A stretch of 64,000 bases of DNA. Origin: Roseiarcus sp963737365 (GTDB taxonomy: Bacteria; Pseudomonadota; Alphaproteobacteria; Rhizobiales; Beijerinckiaceae). The notes under the pieces are model-generated. The model was given only the letters and a program-made list of their open reading frames with translations, was not told where the DNA came from and searched no databases. Shown here piece by piece: positions 32,552-40,675 of this stretch. The stretch lies in assembly GCA_963737365.1 (NCBI GenBank), contig CAVTSD010000004.1:1-64000 (forward strand). The letters are read 5' to 3'. The translations under genes and the position numbers were made by a program. Position 1 is the first letter of the stretch, and each line of letters starts with the position of its first letter.

Positions 32552-33808
32552 CTATTCTTTTCCAGTCGCGACGCCAATGAGAAACCCTACAAGCGCGACG
32601 GTCGGCAAGGTGAGTCCGACACCGCAAGCCAGCGACCATCCCCCACGCGCATAAGCCCATGCCCCAAGCGCGGAACCGATCGCGCCACAGACGAATGCGG
32701 TGGACAGGTAGACGCCATTGAGTTGGCCGCGCGCGTCGGGCGCCAGGGAAAAAATGGCGCGAAAGCCCAGCACAAGATTGGCCTGTACGCCGAAATCGAT
32801 CGCGATGGCGGCAACGACCAGAAGCGCTAGGGCGACGGTCGAACCCTGCGGGACGAAGATCGACCCCAGCATGGTAACCGCAACCAGGGCGATCGCCGCC
32901 CCAGTGGCCGGCCGGCTCCAGCCGCGATCGGCGGCGCGGCCGCCGATCGGCGCGGCGATGGCTCCAGAAACGCCAGCGAGGGCGAACAGCGCGATGCCGT
33001 TCTGGGTCAAGCGATAGTGCGGCCCTGCCAGCAACAGGGGCGTCGTCGTCCAGAACAGGCTGAAGGCGAAGAACAGGCAGCCCTGATAGAAGGCTCGCCG
33101 ACGCAGGATCGGCGTCCCCCTGACAAGATGGACCATCGAGCCCATCAATTCGCCGTAAGTCAGTTTGGTTTGTGGCGTACGAGTTGGCAACAACCGCGAA
33201 AGGGTGGCGGCGAGCACGACCATCGCCGCCGCCGAAAGACAGAACACCACGCGCCATGATGACTGCGCAGCGATGAAGCTCGAAACAGGACGCGCCATCA
33301 TGATGCCGATCATGAGCCCGCTCGACACTGTGCCAACGACGCGCCCACGCGTCGCATCAGGCGCGAGATGGGCCGCAAGCGGGATCAGGATTTGCACCGC
33401 GACGGAGCCCAAACCGATCACGGCGGCGCAGGCCAAAAAGAGGCCTGCGGACGGCGCGAAGGCAGCGCAGGCAAGCGCAACCGCGCTGACCGCCGCCGAT
33501 ATGATGATAAGCCTGCGGTTCTCGACGAGATCGCCGAGCGGCACGACGAACAGAAGGCCAAGGCCATAGCCGACCTGCGTCATCGTTACCACGAGGCCCG
33601 CCGCTCCGGTGGCAAGGCCAAGCGACTGGGCGATCTCCGCGATCAGCGGTTGCGCGTAGTAGATATTGGCCACAAGCAGCCCGCAGGCTGCGGCCAGGGT
33701 CAGGATGGCGCCGGGCGATACATCCGGCTGCCGAGCCGGTTCGAGCAGGGCCGGCGTCGGCGTGGGCTCAGAGACAACCTCCGTAATCTTCACCCGATCC
33801 AACGACAA
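32552..33808 (-). CDS. MFS transporter (DHA1-like)
   Basis: This 418-residue protein has twelve predicted membrane helices in two halves, with the first helix at about 33-55 (AILTLAAACGLLVANIYYA). The loop GYGLGLLFVVPLGDLVENRR carries the MFS motif A. LAPDATRGRVVGTVSSGLMIGIM and its counterpart LAPDARGQLNGVYLS in the second half are typical of the YnfM/AraJ-like efflux group. Its start overlaps the end of the histidine phosphatase gene by 19 bases, making it the last gene of a four-gene operon. Whether it imports a sugar or exports a metabolite is not evident. Confidence 0.85.
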   Translation of the reverse strand: MSLDRVKITEVVSEPTPTPALLEPARQPDVSPGAILTLAAACGLLVANIYYAQPLIAEIAQSLGLATGAAGLVVTMTQVGYGLGLLFVVPLGDLVENRRLIIISAAVSAVALACAAFAPSAGLFLACAAVIGLGSVAVQILIPLAAHLAPDATRGRVVGTVSSGLMIGIMMARPVSSFIAAQSSWRVVFCLSAAAMVVLAATLSRLLPTRTPQTKLTYGELMGSMVHLVRGTPILRRRAFYQGCLFFAFSLFWTTTPLLLAGPHYRLTQNGIALFALAGVSGAIAAPIGGRAADRGWSRPATGAAIALVAVTMLGSIFVPQGSTVALALLVVAAIAIDFGVQANLVLGFRAIFSLAPDARGQLNGVYLSTAFVCGAIGSALGAWAYARGGWSLACGVGLTLPTVALVGFLIGVATGKE

Positions 33809-34449
33809 CTCCCGCTCTCAAATACGATGGCCCTCCCTTGGATAATTGGCGCCTCGACCGCCTTCGCCGGCGGAATTCCCGCGATGAGCGTCATAAGGAC
33901 TCGGGCGACCCCCCCGTGCGAAATCACAAACGCGTGTTCGCTGAGGCCGTCCAGCCACGGACGCAGGCGGTCCGCGAGCATGGCGTAGCTTTCTCCGCCC
34001 TCGGGGACAAAACCCCACCGATCCTCGCGCCGCATCCGTAAGGCTTTGGCGTCTTTAACTTCAATCTCCGGCCAGGTCAGCCCTTCCCAGACGCCGAAGC
34101 TGAGTTCTTTCAAGACCGAGTCGATGTGATAACGCCCCGGCGCCAAGCCCATCGCCTCGCGAGCGATCTCCATCGTCTCCCGCGCGCGCTCGAGGGGCGA
34201 AGCGAAAAACGCCTGGGCCTCCTCGAGCCGGTCGATCTCGCCCCCGACAAGGCGGCGCAGCGTCCCCCCGATCGCGCGCGCCTGCTCACGCCCGCGCGCG
34301 TTGAGCGGAACGTCGAGTTGTCCCTGCAGCCGGCCGTCGGCGTTATAGGCCGTCTCGCCGTGGCGCACGAAGATAAGGCGATGCGGAAATTCCGGCACGC
34401 GGAGATCGTCCCCTATCGAGAAACTTAGCCGCGCTTTGAGCGCGCTCAC
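33790..34449 (-). CDS. Histidine phosphatase (phosphoglycerate mutase-like)
   Basis: This 219-residue protein has the RHGETAYNADGRLQGQLDVP phosphohistidine motif near residue 29. It also has the ASPLERARETMEIA arginine near 85, ELSFGVWEGLTWPEIE with the acid/base glutamate, and VISHGGVARV with the second histidine. The family contains phosphoglycerate mutases and broad sugar phosphatases. Overlaps with the PfkB kinase (ATGA) and the MFS gene (19 bp) tie it to a sugar-phosphate operon, so a phosphatase role on an operon intermediate is likely. Confidence 0.85.
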   Translation of the reverse strand: MSALKARLSFSIGDDLRVPEFPHRLIFVRHGETAYNADGRLQGQLDVPLNARGREQARAIGGTLRRLVGGEIDRLEEAQAFFASPLERARETMEIAREAMGLAPGRYHIDSVLKELSFGVWEGLTWPEIEVKDAKALRMRREDRWGFVPEGGESYAMLADRLRPWLDGLSEHAFVISHGGVARVLMTLIAGIPPAKAVEAPIIQGRAIVFESGSCRWIG

Positions 34450-35477
34450 TTATCGAGCGCGAGCGACCGAAATCCCCATTGCTTCGCCAGCGCAAGGCAT
34501 TCGCTGACTGTTCCGACGCCAGCCGTTGTCGACACCGCCCGCATCGACGCTGCGGCGCACGCATGCCCGAGTTGCAAACACTCAAGCATTGGCCATTGCG
34601 CATGCGATCCATAAAGCACGCCGGCGGCAAAGGCGTCGCCAGCGCCGTTAGCGCCAACGACAGCGGCCGCCGGTAGAGCGACCGAGCCAAGCGCCACGCG
34701 CGAGCCATCGCGAGCCCCCACGATCGCGCCTTCGGGAAAATGGGCCGCCGCCCACTGCATGGCGCCGAGCGCGAGCACCTCGCCGATCGCCAGCGCGAGC
34801 GCGGCCGGGTCCGTCGAGCCATCGGCGCGTCGCGTCGCGCGTCCCGCAAGCGCCCCGATCTCGTAATCGTTGACGATCAGGCAATCGAGATGGGGCAGGC
34901 ACGGCCGGCCGAGCTCGGCGAGCCGCTCGGCATGGGTGGTCATCAATTCGAGATTGGCGCTGAGGCCAGCCGCGCGGGCCTTGCGCAACACAGCGACCCA
35001 ACCGCTGGCGTCGCCTCGCCATGGCTGGTCCATCGCCTTATGCGCGCCCGGCAATCCAAGATGCAGCATTTTCGCGGGCGTTGACGAGAAATCGAAGTCG
35101 TCGGGCGTCATCTCGGCCGCTACGCCCTGATGGTAAAAGTGGGTGCGCCGACCGTTGCTCGCGACGTTGAACGCGTCGACGCTCATTGTCGCGCCGCCGC
35201 GGGCTGCCCGAAGCGCGGCGCGGTTGACGCCACGGGCGTCGCATTCGGCGAAAAGAAAGCGCCCAAGGTCGTCATCGCCAACGACCCCCATCGCCTCGAC
35301 CGGAAATTCCGGATCGAGGCGCTTGAGGTCGAGCGCCATATTGAAGCCCGCTCCCCCGCCCTGACGGTCGATTGCCAGAACCTCGTTTGAGGTGTCTTCA
35401 TCCGGCCAGCGCGCAATCGATTTATTGAAATCGACGCACCAGGTGCCGGCCGACAGCACGCCGCGCCGCTCGCTCAT
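34446..35477 (-). CDS. PfkB-family carbohydrate kinase
   Basis: This 343-residue protein has the sugar-contacting GGGAGFNMALDLKRL near residue 40 and GVVGDDDLGRFLFAECDARGV, typical of PfkB kinases. The signature GANGAGDAFAAGVLYGS carries the catalytic Asp of GAGD. It is larger than ordinary ribokinases, and the opening GTWCVDFNKSIARWPDED is unusual. It follows the aldolase gene by three bases and overlaps the phosphatase by four. It therefore probably phosphorylates the sugar or keto-sugar phosphate that the adjacent aldolase cleaves. Confidence 0.85.
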   Translation of the reverse strand: MSERRGVLSAGTWCVDFNKSIARWPDEDTSNEVLAIDRQGGGAGFNMALDLKRLDPEFPVEAMGVVGDDDLGRFLFAECDARGVNRAALRAARGGATMSVDAFNVASNGRRTHFYHQGVAAEMTPDDFDFSSTPAKMLHLGLPGAHKAMDQPWRGDASGWVAVLRKARAAGLSANLELMTTHAERLAELGRPCLPHLDCLIVNDYEIGALAGRATRRADGSTDPAALALAIGEVLALGAMQWAAAHFPEGAIVGARDGSRVALGSVALPAAAVVGANGAGDAFAAGVLYGSHAQWPMLECLQLGHACAAASMRAVSTTAGVGTVSECLALAKQWGFRSLALDK

Positions 35478-35480
35478 CGC

Positions 35481-36455
35481 TCAGCTCGACTTGAGGACAG
35501 TTTCTGTGATTGCGCTGTCGATCGCGATCTCGCGCGTCGGTTTCAGACCCTGTTTCTCAAGCGCCGCGTGGTAGTCTTTGACTGCCTCTGAGGGGGTCAT
35601 GGCCCCGTCTGCGACCGCGCGCATGAGCCGCACGATATCGAGCGGGGATTCGGCGAGGTTGATCTTGCGGCCGAACAGCGCGACGCGCGCGCCATATTTT
35701 TCCGCCTGATGAATGAGCTCGAAACAATCACGGGTCGTCCCTGCTCCGCCCCCCAGCACCCCAACCACAAGGCCAGGATCGAACGACGTCAGCTCCTCCA
35801 GCGCCCTTGGTCCGTTATAAGCGATCTTGAGGAATTTTGGCCGTTCCGCCTCGGTGAGGCCGGCGAGGCAGCGGACGATCGCGTCGTTGACGAACTGTGG
35901 CATGGTCTCCGGCGTCAGGCCGCGCTCGACGTTCGGATTGAACACCTCAAGAAAATAAGAGAATCCATTGGCTTCCGCGTCGTCGCGAAAATCCGTGAAC
36001 GCCTCGAGCGAGATATGGTCGGCGTCGATGTCATTGGTGAATGTGATCGAATAGAGGCCGAGGTCGGTCAGCGGCTTCACATGGCTGAGCGACGCGGTGC
36101 GGAAAGGCCGCGACGGCTGATTATGAAAGGACGCTCCGCGATGGCGCCAGACGTCGGTCGTGTCATTGGCGCGGATAACAGGCTTAACCCCCGTTCCCCC
36201 GAAGACCTTGCGCTTGACCAGGCTTTCCAGATTCGAGACTGAGGTCAGCATGATGTCGACGATGTCCTGCTTGACGATCGCCTCGATCGAATCGAGGAAC
36301 TCGGCTCGCGTCTTGAAACGCGATGCGCCAGACGCCGGTCCAACCGCATGCAGGCCCGGCCCCATATCCGGATCCTTGGCGTCAGCGATGATGAAATCCG
36401 AGCGCCGGTAGGCGCCGCTGCGAATGCGCGCAAGCTTGTCGTCGAGCCGAACCAT
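35481..36455 (-). CDS. Class I aldolase-like TIM-barrel protein
   Basis: This 324-residue protein resembles DeoC/LacD/FbaB-type class I aldolases. A candidate Schiff-base lysine lies in PKFLKIAYNGPRAL. A phosphate-binding arrangement follows in VVGVLGGGAGTTRDCFE and ARVALFGRKINLAESP. The N-terminal part (DFIIADAKDPDMGPG) and SITFTNDIDADHI fit barrel strands with acidic tips. I do not recognise a characterised enzyme with this exact sequence. As first gene of the operon with a PfkB kinase, a phosphatase and an MFS permease, it probably cleaves a phosphorylated ketose. The substrate is unknown. Confidence 0.65.
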   Translation of the reverse strand: MVRLDDKLARIRSGAYRRSDFIIADAKDPDMGPGLHAVGPASGASRFKTRAEFLDSIEAIVKQDIVDIMLTSVSNLESLVKRKVFGGTGVKPVIRANDTTDVWRHRGASFHNQPSRPFRTASLSHVKPLTDLGLYSITFTNDIDADHISLEAFTDFRDDAEANGFSYFLEVFNPNVERGLTPETMPQFVNDAIVRCLAGLTEAERPKFLKIAYNGPRALEELTSFDPGLVVGVLGGGAGTTRDCFELIHQAEKYGARVALFGRKINLAESPLDIVRLMRAVADGAMTPSEAVKDYHAALEKQGLKPTREIAIDSAITETVLKSS

Positions 36456-36630
36456 ACAATCTCCGCTGGCTTGAGGAACGTGCGCGCCTTATAGCCTGCG
36501 ATCTTGCATGGGCGCCATGGGTTGCCAACCTTTTACTTGCGGGAACCCTAGATTCGCTCGGTTGCGCGCGCCCACCCGCGGCCGACGCTCGCGTCGGCTG
36601 GCGCTGGCGCCTGCCCAGGAGAAAGTTGAT

Positions 36631-37257
36631 ATGTCGAATCGTCTTCGCATTCTCCTCATCGGCGCAAGCGGAGTGCTGGGGCGCGCGATCGTGGCCGAAC
36701 TTTCGCCCCGCCACGACATCGTTTCGGCCGGATCGAAGTCGGGCGACATTCGCATCGATATCGCCAATCCCGCGAGCATTGTGGCGGGCCTGAAAGCGGC
36801 TGGGCCGCTCGACGCGATTGCTTGCGCCGCCGGCGCCGTGAACTGGCAACCGCTTTCGGCGATCAAACTCGCAGGGCTGGAAAAGTCCTCTTACGGATTG
36901 GGGCTGACAGATAAACTCATGGGCCAGGTCAATCTCGCGCTGGCCGCCCGCGACCACATCAACGACCACGGCTCGATCACCCTCATCGCCGGCGTGCTGT
37001 CGCGGACGCCGATCGTCGCGGGTTCGTCCGCCAGCATGGTCAATGCAGCCATTGAGGCCTTCGCGATGGCGGCCGCGATCGAAATGCCCTTGGGCATCCG
37101 CATCAACGCAGTGAGCCCAACGGTGTTTGAGGAATCCATGGCGGACTTCGGGCCCTTCTTCCGTGGTCACGAACCCGTGCCGGTCGCTCGCGCCGCCCGC
37201 GCCTTCAGCCGCAGCATCGAAGGCGCCGAGACTGGCCAGACCTACCGCGTGGTCTGA
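36631..37257 (+). CDS. Short SDR-family protein without YxxxK
   Basis: This 208-residue protein from the ATG at 36631 starts RILLIGASGVLGRAIVAEL, an NAD(P)-binding loop, and ends with TGQTYRVV. The usual NNAG motif is replaced by ACAAGAVNW and the catalytic Tyr-x3-Lys by a SSASMVNAAIEAF segment. EMPLGIRINAVSPTVFEES then follows as in SDRs. Related short bacterial proteins share this lost tyrosine, so it may be a non-classical reductase or a binding protein. It is divergent from the aldolase operon and lies 11 bp before the PAP2 gene. Confidence 0.78.
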   Translation: MSNRLRILLIGASGVLGRAIVAELSPRHDIVSAGSKSGDIRIDIANPASIVAGLKAAGPLDAIACAAGAVNWQPLSAIKLAGLEKSSYGLGLTDKLMGQVNLALAARDHINDHGSITLIAGVLSRTPIVAGSSASMVNAAIEAFAMAAAIEMPLGIRINAVSPTVFEESMADFGPFFRGHEPVPVARAARAFSRSIEGAETGQTYRVV

Positions 37258-37268
37258 TCGCAGCCCCG

Positions 37269-38000
37269 ATGAACAGAGCTTTATTCGTCTATATTGCTCT
37301 CGCGGCGCTGGCCCTTATCGTTTTCGCGCTCCGGCCCGAGTTCGACCTGGCCGGCGCGCGTTATTTCTATCACGGCGGCGGCTTTTTCGGCCGCAACAAC
37401 CTTGAACGCTTTGGCCGCGATTTTTTCCGTGTCACCCCCTTTGTCGTGCTCGTCGCCTATGCGGCCTTGTGGCTCGCGAAGCCTCTCGGGGCGAAGGTCC
37501 CTTGGGCGCCGAGCGGCCGAGCGATGATCTTTCTCATTGCGACGATGGTCATTGCGCCGGGCCTCATCGTCAACGTCGGCCTCAAGGATCATTGGCATCG
37601 GCCCCGTCCGATTCAGACCCAGGACTTCAACGGACCGAACCCCTTCACGCCCTGGTATGACGACAATGGCGGATGCAAAAAGAACTGTTCGTTTGTCTCC
37701 GGCGAAGCGGCGACCGGCTTCTGGATGGTCGCCCCGGCGAGCGTGCTCCCGCCACCATGGCGCGGGGCTGCGATGGTCGCCGCATTTGCCTTCGGGGTCG
37801 GCGCGAGCCTTTTGAGGCTTGCCTTCGGCGGCCACTATCTCAGCGACGTGCTGCTCGGCGGCCTGATCACGCTCATCGTCATCGAAATCGCCCGCCGGGC
37901 GATCTGGCCGAAGCGTCCGAAATGGAGGCGCTTCGAAAGCCGGCGCTCCAGCGGTCGGAACGCCGCCATTCGTCCGGGCGGCCCGCCCGATGAATCTTGA
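37269..38000 (+). CDS. PAP2-family membrane phosphatase, LpxE-like
   Basis: This 243-residue integral membrane protein has the three PAP2 active-site blocks: GLKDHWHRPRP (K-x6-RP), CSFVSGEAATGF (the P/S-SGH-type block, here with SGE) and LRLAFGGHYLSDV (R-x4-HxxxD). Helices flank each block and an N-terminal helix is at about 4-20. The NPFTPWYDDNGGCKKNCSF loop resembles lipid A phosphatases such as LpxE, which remove phosphate from lipid A or related lipids on the periplasmic side. The exact lipid is not proven. It follows the SDR by 11 bp. Confidence 0.82.
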   Translation: MNRALFVYIALAALALIVFALRPEFDLAGARYFYHGGGFFGRNNLERFGRDFFRVTPFVVLVAYAALWLAKPLGAKVPWAPSGRAMIFLIATMVIAPGLIVNVGLKDHWHRPRPIQTQDFNGPNPFTPWYDDNGGCKKNCSFVSGEAATGFWMVAPASVLPPPWRGAAMVAAFAFGVGASLLRLAFGGHYLSDVLLGGLITLIVIEIARRAIWPKRPKWRRFESRRSSGRNAAIRPGGPPDES

Positions 38001-38123
38001 GCTCGGCTGATTGACAACCAGAGGGCTAAAGAGTCTCCTGGTTCTAAAGTGCTCAATGCGGAGCAAACCCGATGGGGGAGACGCCGGCAGATCTCGGATT
38101 CGAGCCCTCGCTCGCGTGACGCC

Positions 38124-38657
38124 ATGACGAACGACGCTAAGAGCGCATTCGCCCTGGTCGTCATGGGCGTGTCGGGAAGCGGCAAGACGACCGTCGCCGA
38201 ACTGCTCGCCAAGAAGCTTGGCTGGCCATTCATGGAGGGTGATCGGCTGCATCCGCCGGCCAATGTCGAGAAGATGCGGCGGGGAATTCCTCTGACTGAC
38301 GCTGACCGCTGGCCCTGGCTCGACAGGATCGGCGAGGAGCTCAAAAGCTGGGCCGCTGCGGGCAAGTCCGGCGTACTAACCTGCTCGGCGCTGAAGCGCG
38401 CCTATCGCGACCGCATTCGCGCCGCCCGGCCCGACGTTCGCTTCATCTATATCAAAGGCTCGGAAGCGCTCATTGGCGCGCGCGTCGCCGCACGCCATCA
38501 CGAATATATGCCAGCCTCCCTGCTGCGGAGCCAGTTCGACACGCTGGAGGAGCCTACGCCGGACGAGCCCGGAATTTTGACCATCGACGCCGGCGGCTCG
38601 GCCGATGAGGAGGTCGCCGCTGTCATCGCTGCCCTCGACCTCTCTCCGGCCCGGTAA
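38124..38657 (+). CDS. gntK: Gluconokinase
   Basis: This 177-residue P-loop kinase has VVMGVSGSGKTTVAELLA (Walker A), then FMEGDRLHPPANVEKMRRGIPLTD and TCSALKRAYRDRIR, all close to E. coli GntK. It phosphorylates D-gluconate to 6-phosphogluconate for the Entner-Doudoroff or pentose phosphate routes. I choose the ATG at 38124; an upstream in-frame start would add unrelated residues. Gluconate could come from a periplasmic quinoprotein sugar dehydrogenase, but that link is only inferred. Confidence 0.92.
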   Translation: MTNDAKSAFALVVMGVSGSGKTTVAELLAKKLGWPFMEGDRLHPPANVEKMRRGIPLTDADRWPWLDRIGEELKSWAAAGKSGVLTCSALKRAYRDRIRAARPDVRFIYIKGSEALIGARVAARHHEYMPASLLRSQFDTLEEPTPDEPGILTIDAGGSADEEVAAVIAALDLSPAR

Positions 38658-38730
38658 ACCCAGGTTGCGCGCAGCGAGCCCGGCTCTATAAGTCCTACTG
38701 ACATCGTGGGGCCATGCCCTACCACTGTCA

Positions 38731-38870
38731 TGGCCGGGCTTGACCCGGCCATCCACGCGCCTCCGTCCTCACGACTCGCCCGTCACTCAATCCGGGCTTC
38801 CCGCGGCGACGAATTCGCGGCCTGCGATCGGAAGGCGGCGTGGCGTGGATGGCCGGGTCAAGCCCGGCCA
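38731..38870. repeat. 28-bp inverted repeat pair (REP-like palindromic element)
   Basis: The 28 bases at 38731-38758 recur as an exact reverse complement at 38843-38870. Each arm contains its own hairpin (TGGCCGGG, a five-base loop, CCCGGCCA). The 84-bp middle has no clear coding content. This sequence type is a well-known interspersed palindromic element in rhizobial genomes, typically found between genes. Here it fills the gap between gntK and argG. Confidence 0.8.
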
Positions 38871-38901
38871 CAACGACCCACCATGCGGAGAGCCGCTATC
38901 C

Positions 38902-40146
38902 ATGCCGAGCCCCAAGAAACCGCAAGTCAAGCGCGTCGTCCTCGCCTATTCGGGCGGGCTCGATACGTCCATCATTCTCAAATGGCTGCAGACGGAATAT
39001 GGCGCGGAGGTCATCACCTTCACCGCCGACCTCGGCCAGGGCGAGGAGCTCGAGCCCGCGCGCAAGAAGGCTGAGCTGCTCGGCATCAAGCCGGAGCACA
39101 TTTTCATCGAGGACGTGCGCGAGGAATTCGTGCGCGACTACGTCTTTCCGATGTTTCGCGCCAACGCCCAATACGAGGGGCAGTATCTGCTTGGCACCTC
39201 GATCGCACGGCCGCTGATCGCCAAGCGCCTGGTCGAGATTGCGCAAACAATAGGGGCAGACGCGATCGCCCATGGCGCGACCGGCAAGGGCAATGATCAG
39301 GTGCGTTTCGAGCTGTCAGCTTATGCGCTTGATCCCGACATAAAGATCATCGCGCCCTGGCGTGAATGGGCTTTCGCCTCCCGCAATGCGCTCATCGCAT
39401 TCGCCGAACAGCATCAGATCCCGATCGCCAAGGACAAGCGCGGCGACGCGCCGTTTTCGACCGACGCCAACCTTCTCCACGTCTCTTCGGAAGGCAAGGT
39501 TCTGGAGGACCCGGCGGAAGAAACGCCGGCTTATGTGTATTCGCGGACCGTCCATCCCGAGGATGCGCCAGACAAGCCGACCATCGTTGAGATTACTTTC
39601 GAGAACGGCGATCCGGTGGCGATCGACGGCAGGACGATGAGCCCCGCGACCCTGCTCGCCACCTTGAACAAGCTCGGCCACGACAACGGAATCGGCCGCC
39701 TCGACCTGGTGGAAAACCGTTTCGTCGGCATGAAGTCGCGCGGCATGTACGAAACGCCCGGCGGCACCATCCTGCTTGCGGCGCACCGCGCGATCGAATC
39801 GATCACCCTGGACCGCGGCGCGGCTCATCTCAAAGATGAGCTGATGCCGAAATACGCCGAGCTCATCTATAACGGATTCTGGTTCTCGCCGGAGCGCGAA
39901 ATGCTGCAGGTCCTCATCGACAAGAGCCAGGAGATGGTCGCCGGCCGGGTGCGCCTCAAGCTTTATAAGGGCGGCGTCCACGTGATCGGCCGCGACAGTC
40001 CCCATTCGCTCTACGACCAGGATCTCGTGACCTTTGAAGAAGGCGCGGTCGCCTACGATCACCAGGACGCAGCCGGCTTCATTAAGCTCAATGCGCTGCG
40101 GCTCAGGACGCTGGCGAAGCGGAAGAAACGGGCGGCGAAGGCGTGA
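38902..40146 (+). CDS. argG: Argininosuccinate synthase
   Basis: This 414-residue enzyme from the ATG at 38902 has the N-type ATP pyrophosphatase loop VVLAYSGGLDTSIILKWLQ at residue 14. FTADLGQGEELEPARKKAE, AHGATGKGNDQVRFEL and GVHVIGRDSPHSLYDQDL follow as in bacterial ArgG. It condenses citrulline and aspartate in arginine synthesis. The frame is open upstream through the palindromic repeat, but that part is not conserved. A 9-bp stem hairpin lies about 50 bp downstream. Confidence 0.96.
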   Translation: MPSPKKPQVKRVVLAYSGGLDTSIILKWLQTEYGAEVITFTADLGQGEELEPARKKAELLGIKPEHIFIEDVREEFVRDYVFPMFRANAQYEGQYLLGTSIARPLIAKRLVEIAQTIGADAIAHGATGKGNDQVRFELSAYALDPDIKIIAPWREWAFASRNALIAFAEQHQIPIAKDKRGDAPFSTDANLLHVSSEGKVLEDPAEETPAYVYSRTVHPEDAPDKPTIVEITFENGDPVAIDGRTMSPATLLATLNKLGHDNGIGRLDLVENRFVGMKSRGMYETPGGTILLAAHRAIESITLDRGAAHLKDELMPKYAELIYNGFWFSPEREMLQVLIDKSQEMVAGRVRLKLYKGGVHVIGRDSPHSLYDQDLVTFEEGAVAYDHQDAAGFIKLNALRLRTLAKRKKRAAKA

Positions 40147-40194
40147 TGGCGCCTTTAAGCTCGGCCCGACTGCAGATCAGTAACAGCGTCGCAC

Positions 40195-40223
40195 GCCGGT
40201 CGACCGCGCAAGGATCGACCGGC
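40195..40223 (+). terminator. Hairpin downstream of argG
   Basis: GCCGGTCGA at 40195-40203 pairs with TCGACCGGC at 40215-40223 over an 11-base loop, without a strong T tract. This is a possible transcript end for argG. Confidence 0.4.
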
Positions 40224-40292
40224 TCATTCAGGCGCAAATCGGAATTAAGACCTTGCTCTAAAAACATCTGCGTCGACAGGCACCGGCGCACG

Positions 40293-40499
40293 TCAGTAAA
40301 CGCCCCGGGGGTTCGGGTTTCCGCCGCCTTTAGTTACCAGAGCGGCCCGCTTCTTCATCTCATCGTGATGAGCATGACCGAGGTTCGTCCGTTCGACAGC
40401 TGCATTCAGCATCTTGGCAATCGCAGCGGCATTTGCCACAGCCAAGCGCTGCAGCTCTGCCCCGATAATTTCCTCGTAATTGTCTGTTTATATTGCCAT
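40293..40499 (-). pseudogene. Small ORF interrupted by an ochre stop at codon 4
   Basis: An AGGAGGG ribosome site precedes an ATG at 40499 that reads MAI and then TAA (40488-40490). The same frame continues open for 64 more codons as a well-behaved helical peptide (TDNYEEIIGAELQRLA, ANAAAIAKMLNAAVER, then GHAHHDEMKKRAALV) ending at 40293. The codon use and amphipathic helices look genuine. Either the stop is a recent nonsense mutation, or the real start is a later non-ATG codon, or MAI is a leader peptide. The family is not recognised. The remaining spacer up to 40675 shows nothing else. Confidence 0.5.
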
Positions 40500-40675
40500 T
40501 AAGCCCTCCTATGCTGCGGCGCGCCTGCGGTTGGAGCCGCCGGCTCAAGAAACGCCGGAGGGCGGCGAGCCCTCTGGAACATCCGTGGGCGAGTTTGCCA
40601 ACTCCCGCAGTGACGTGTGTCACAGGTCGCCGATCTGGCTTGCCCCTCCGAACAGGGCCACCCGCTCCTGTCCCC

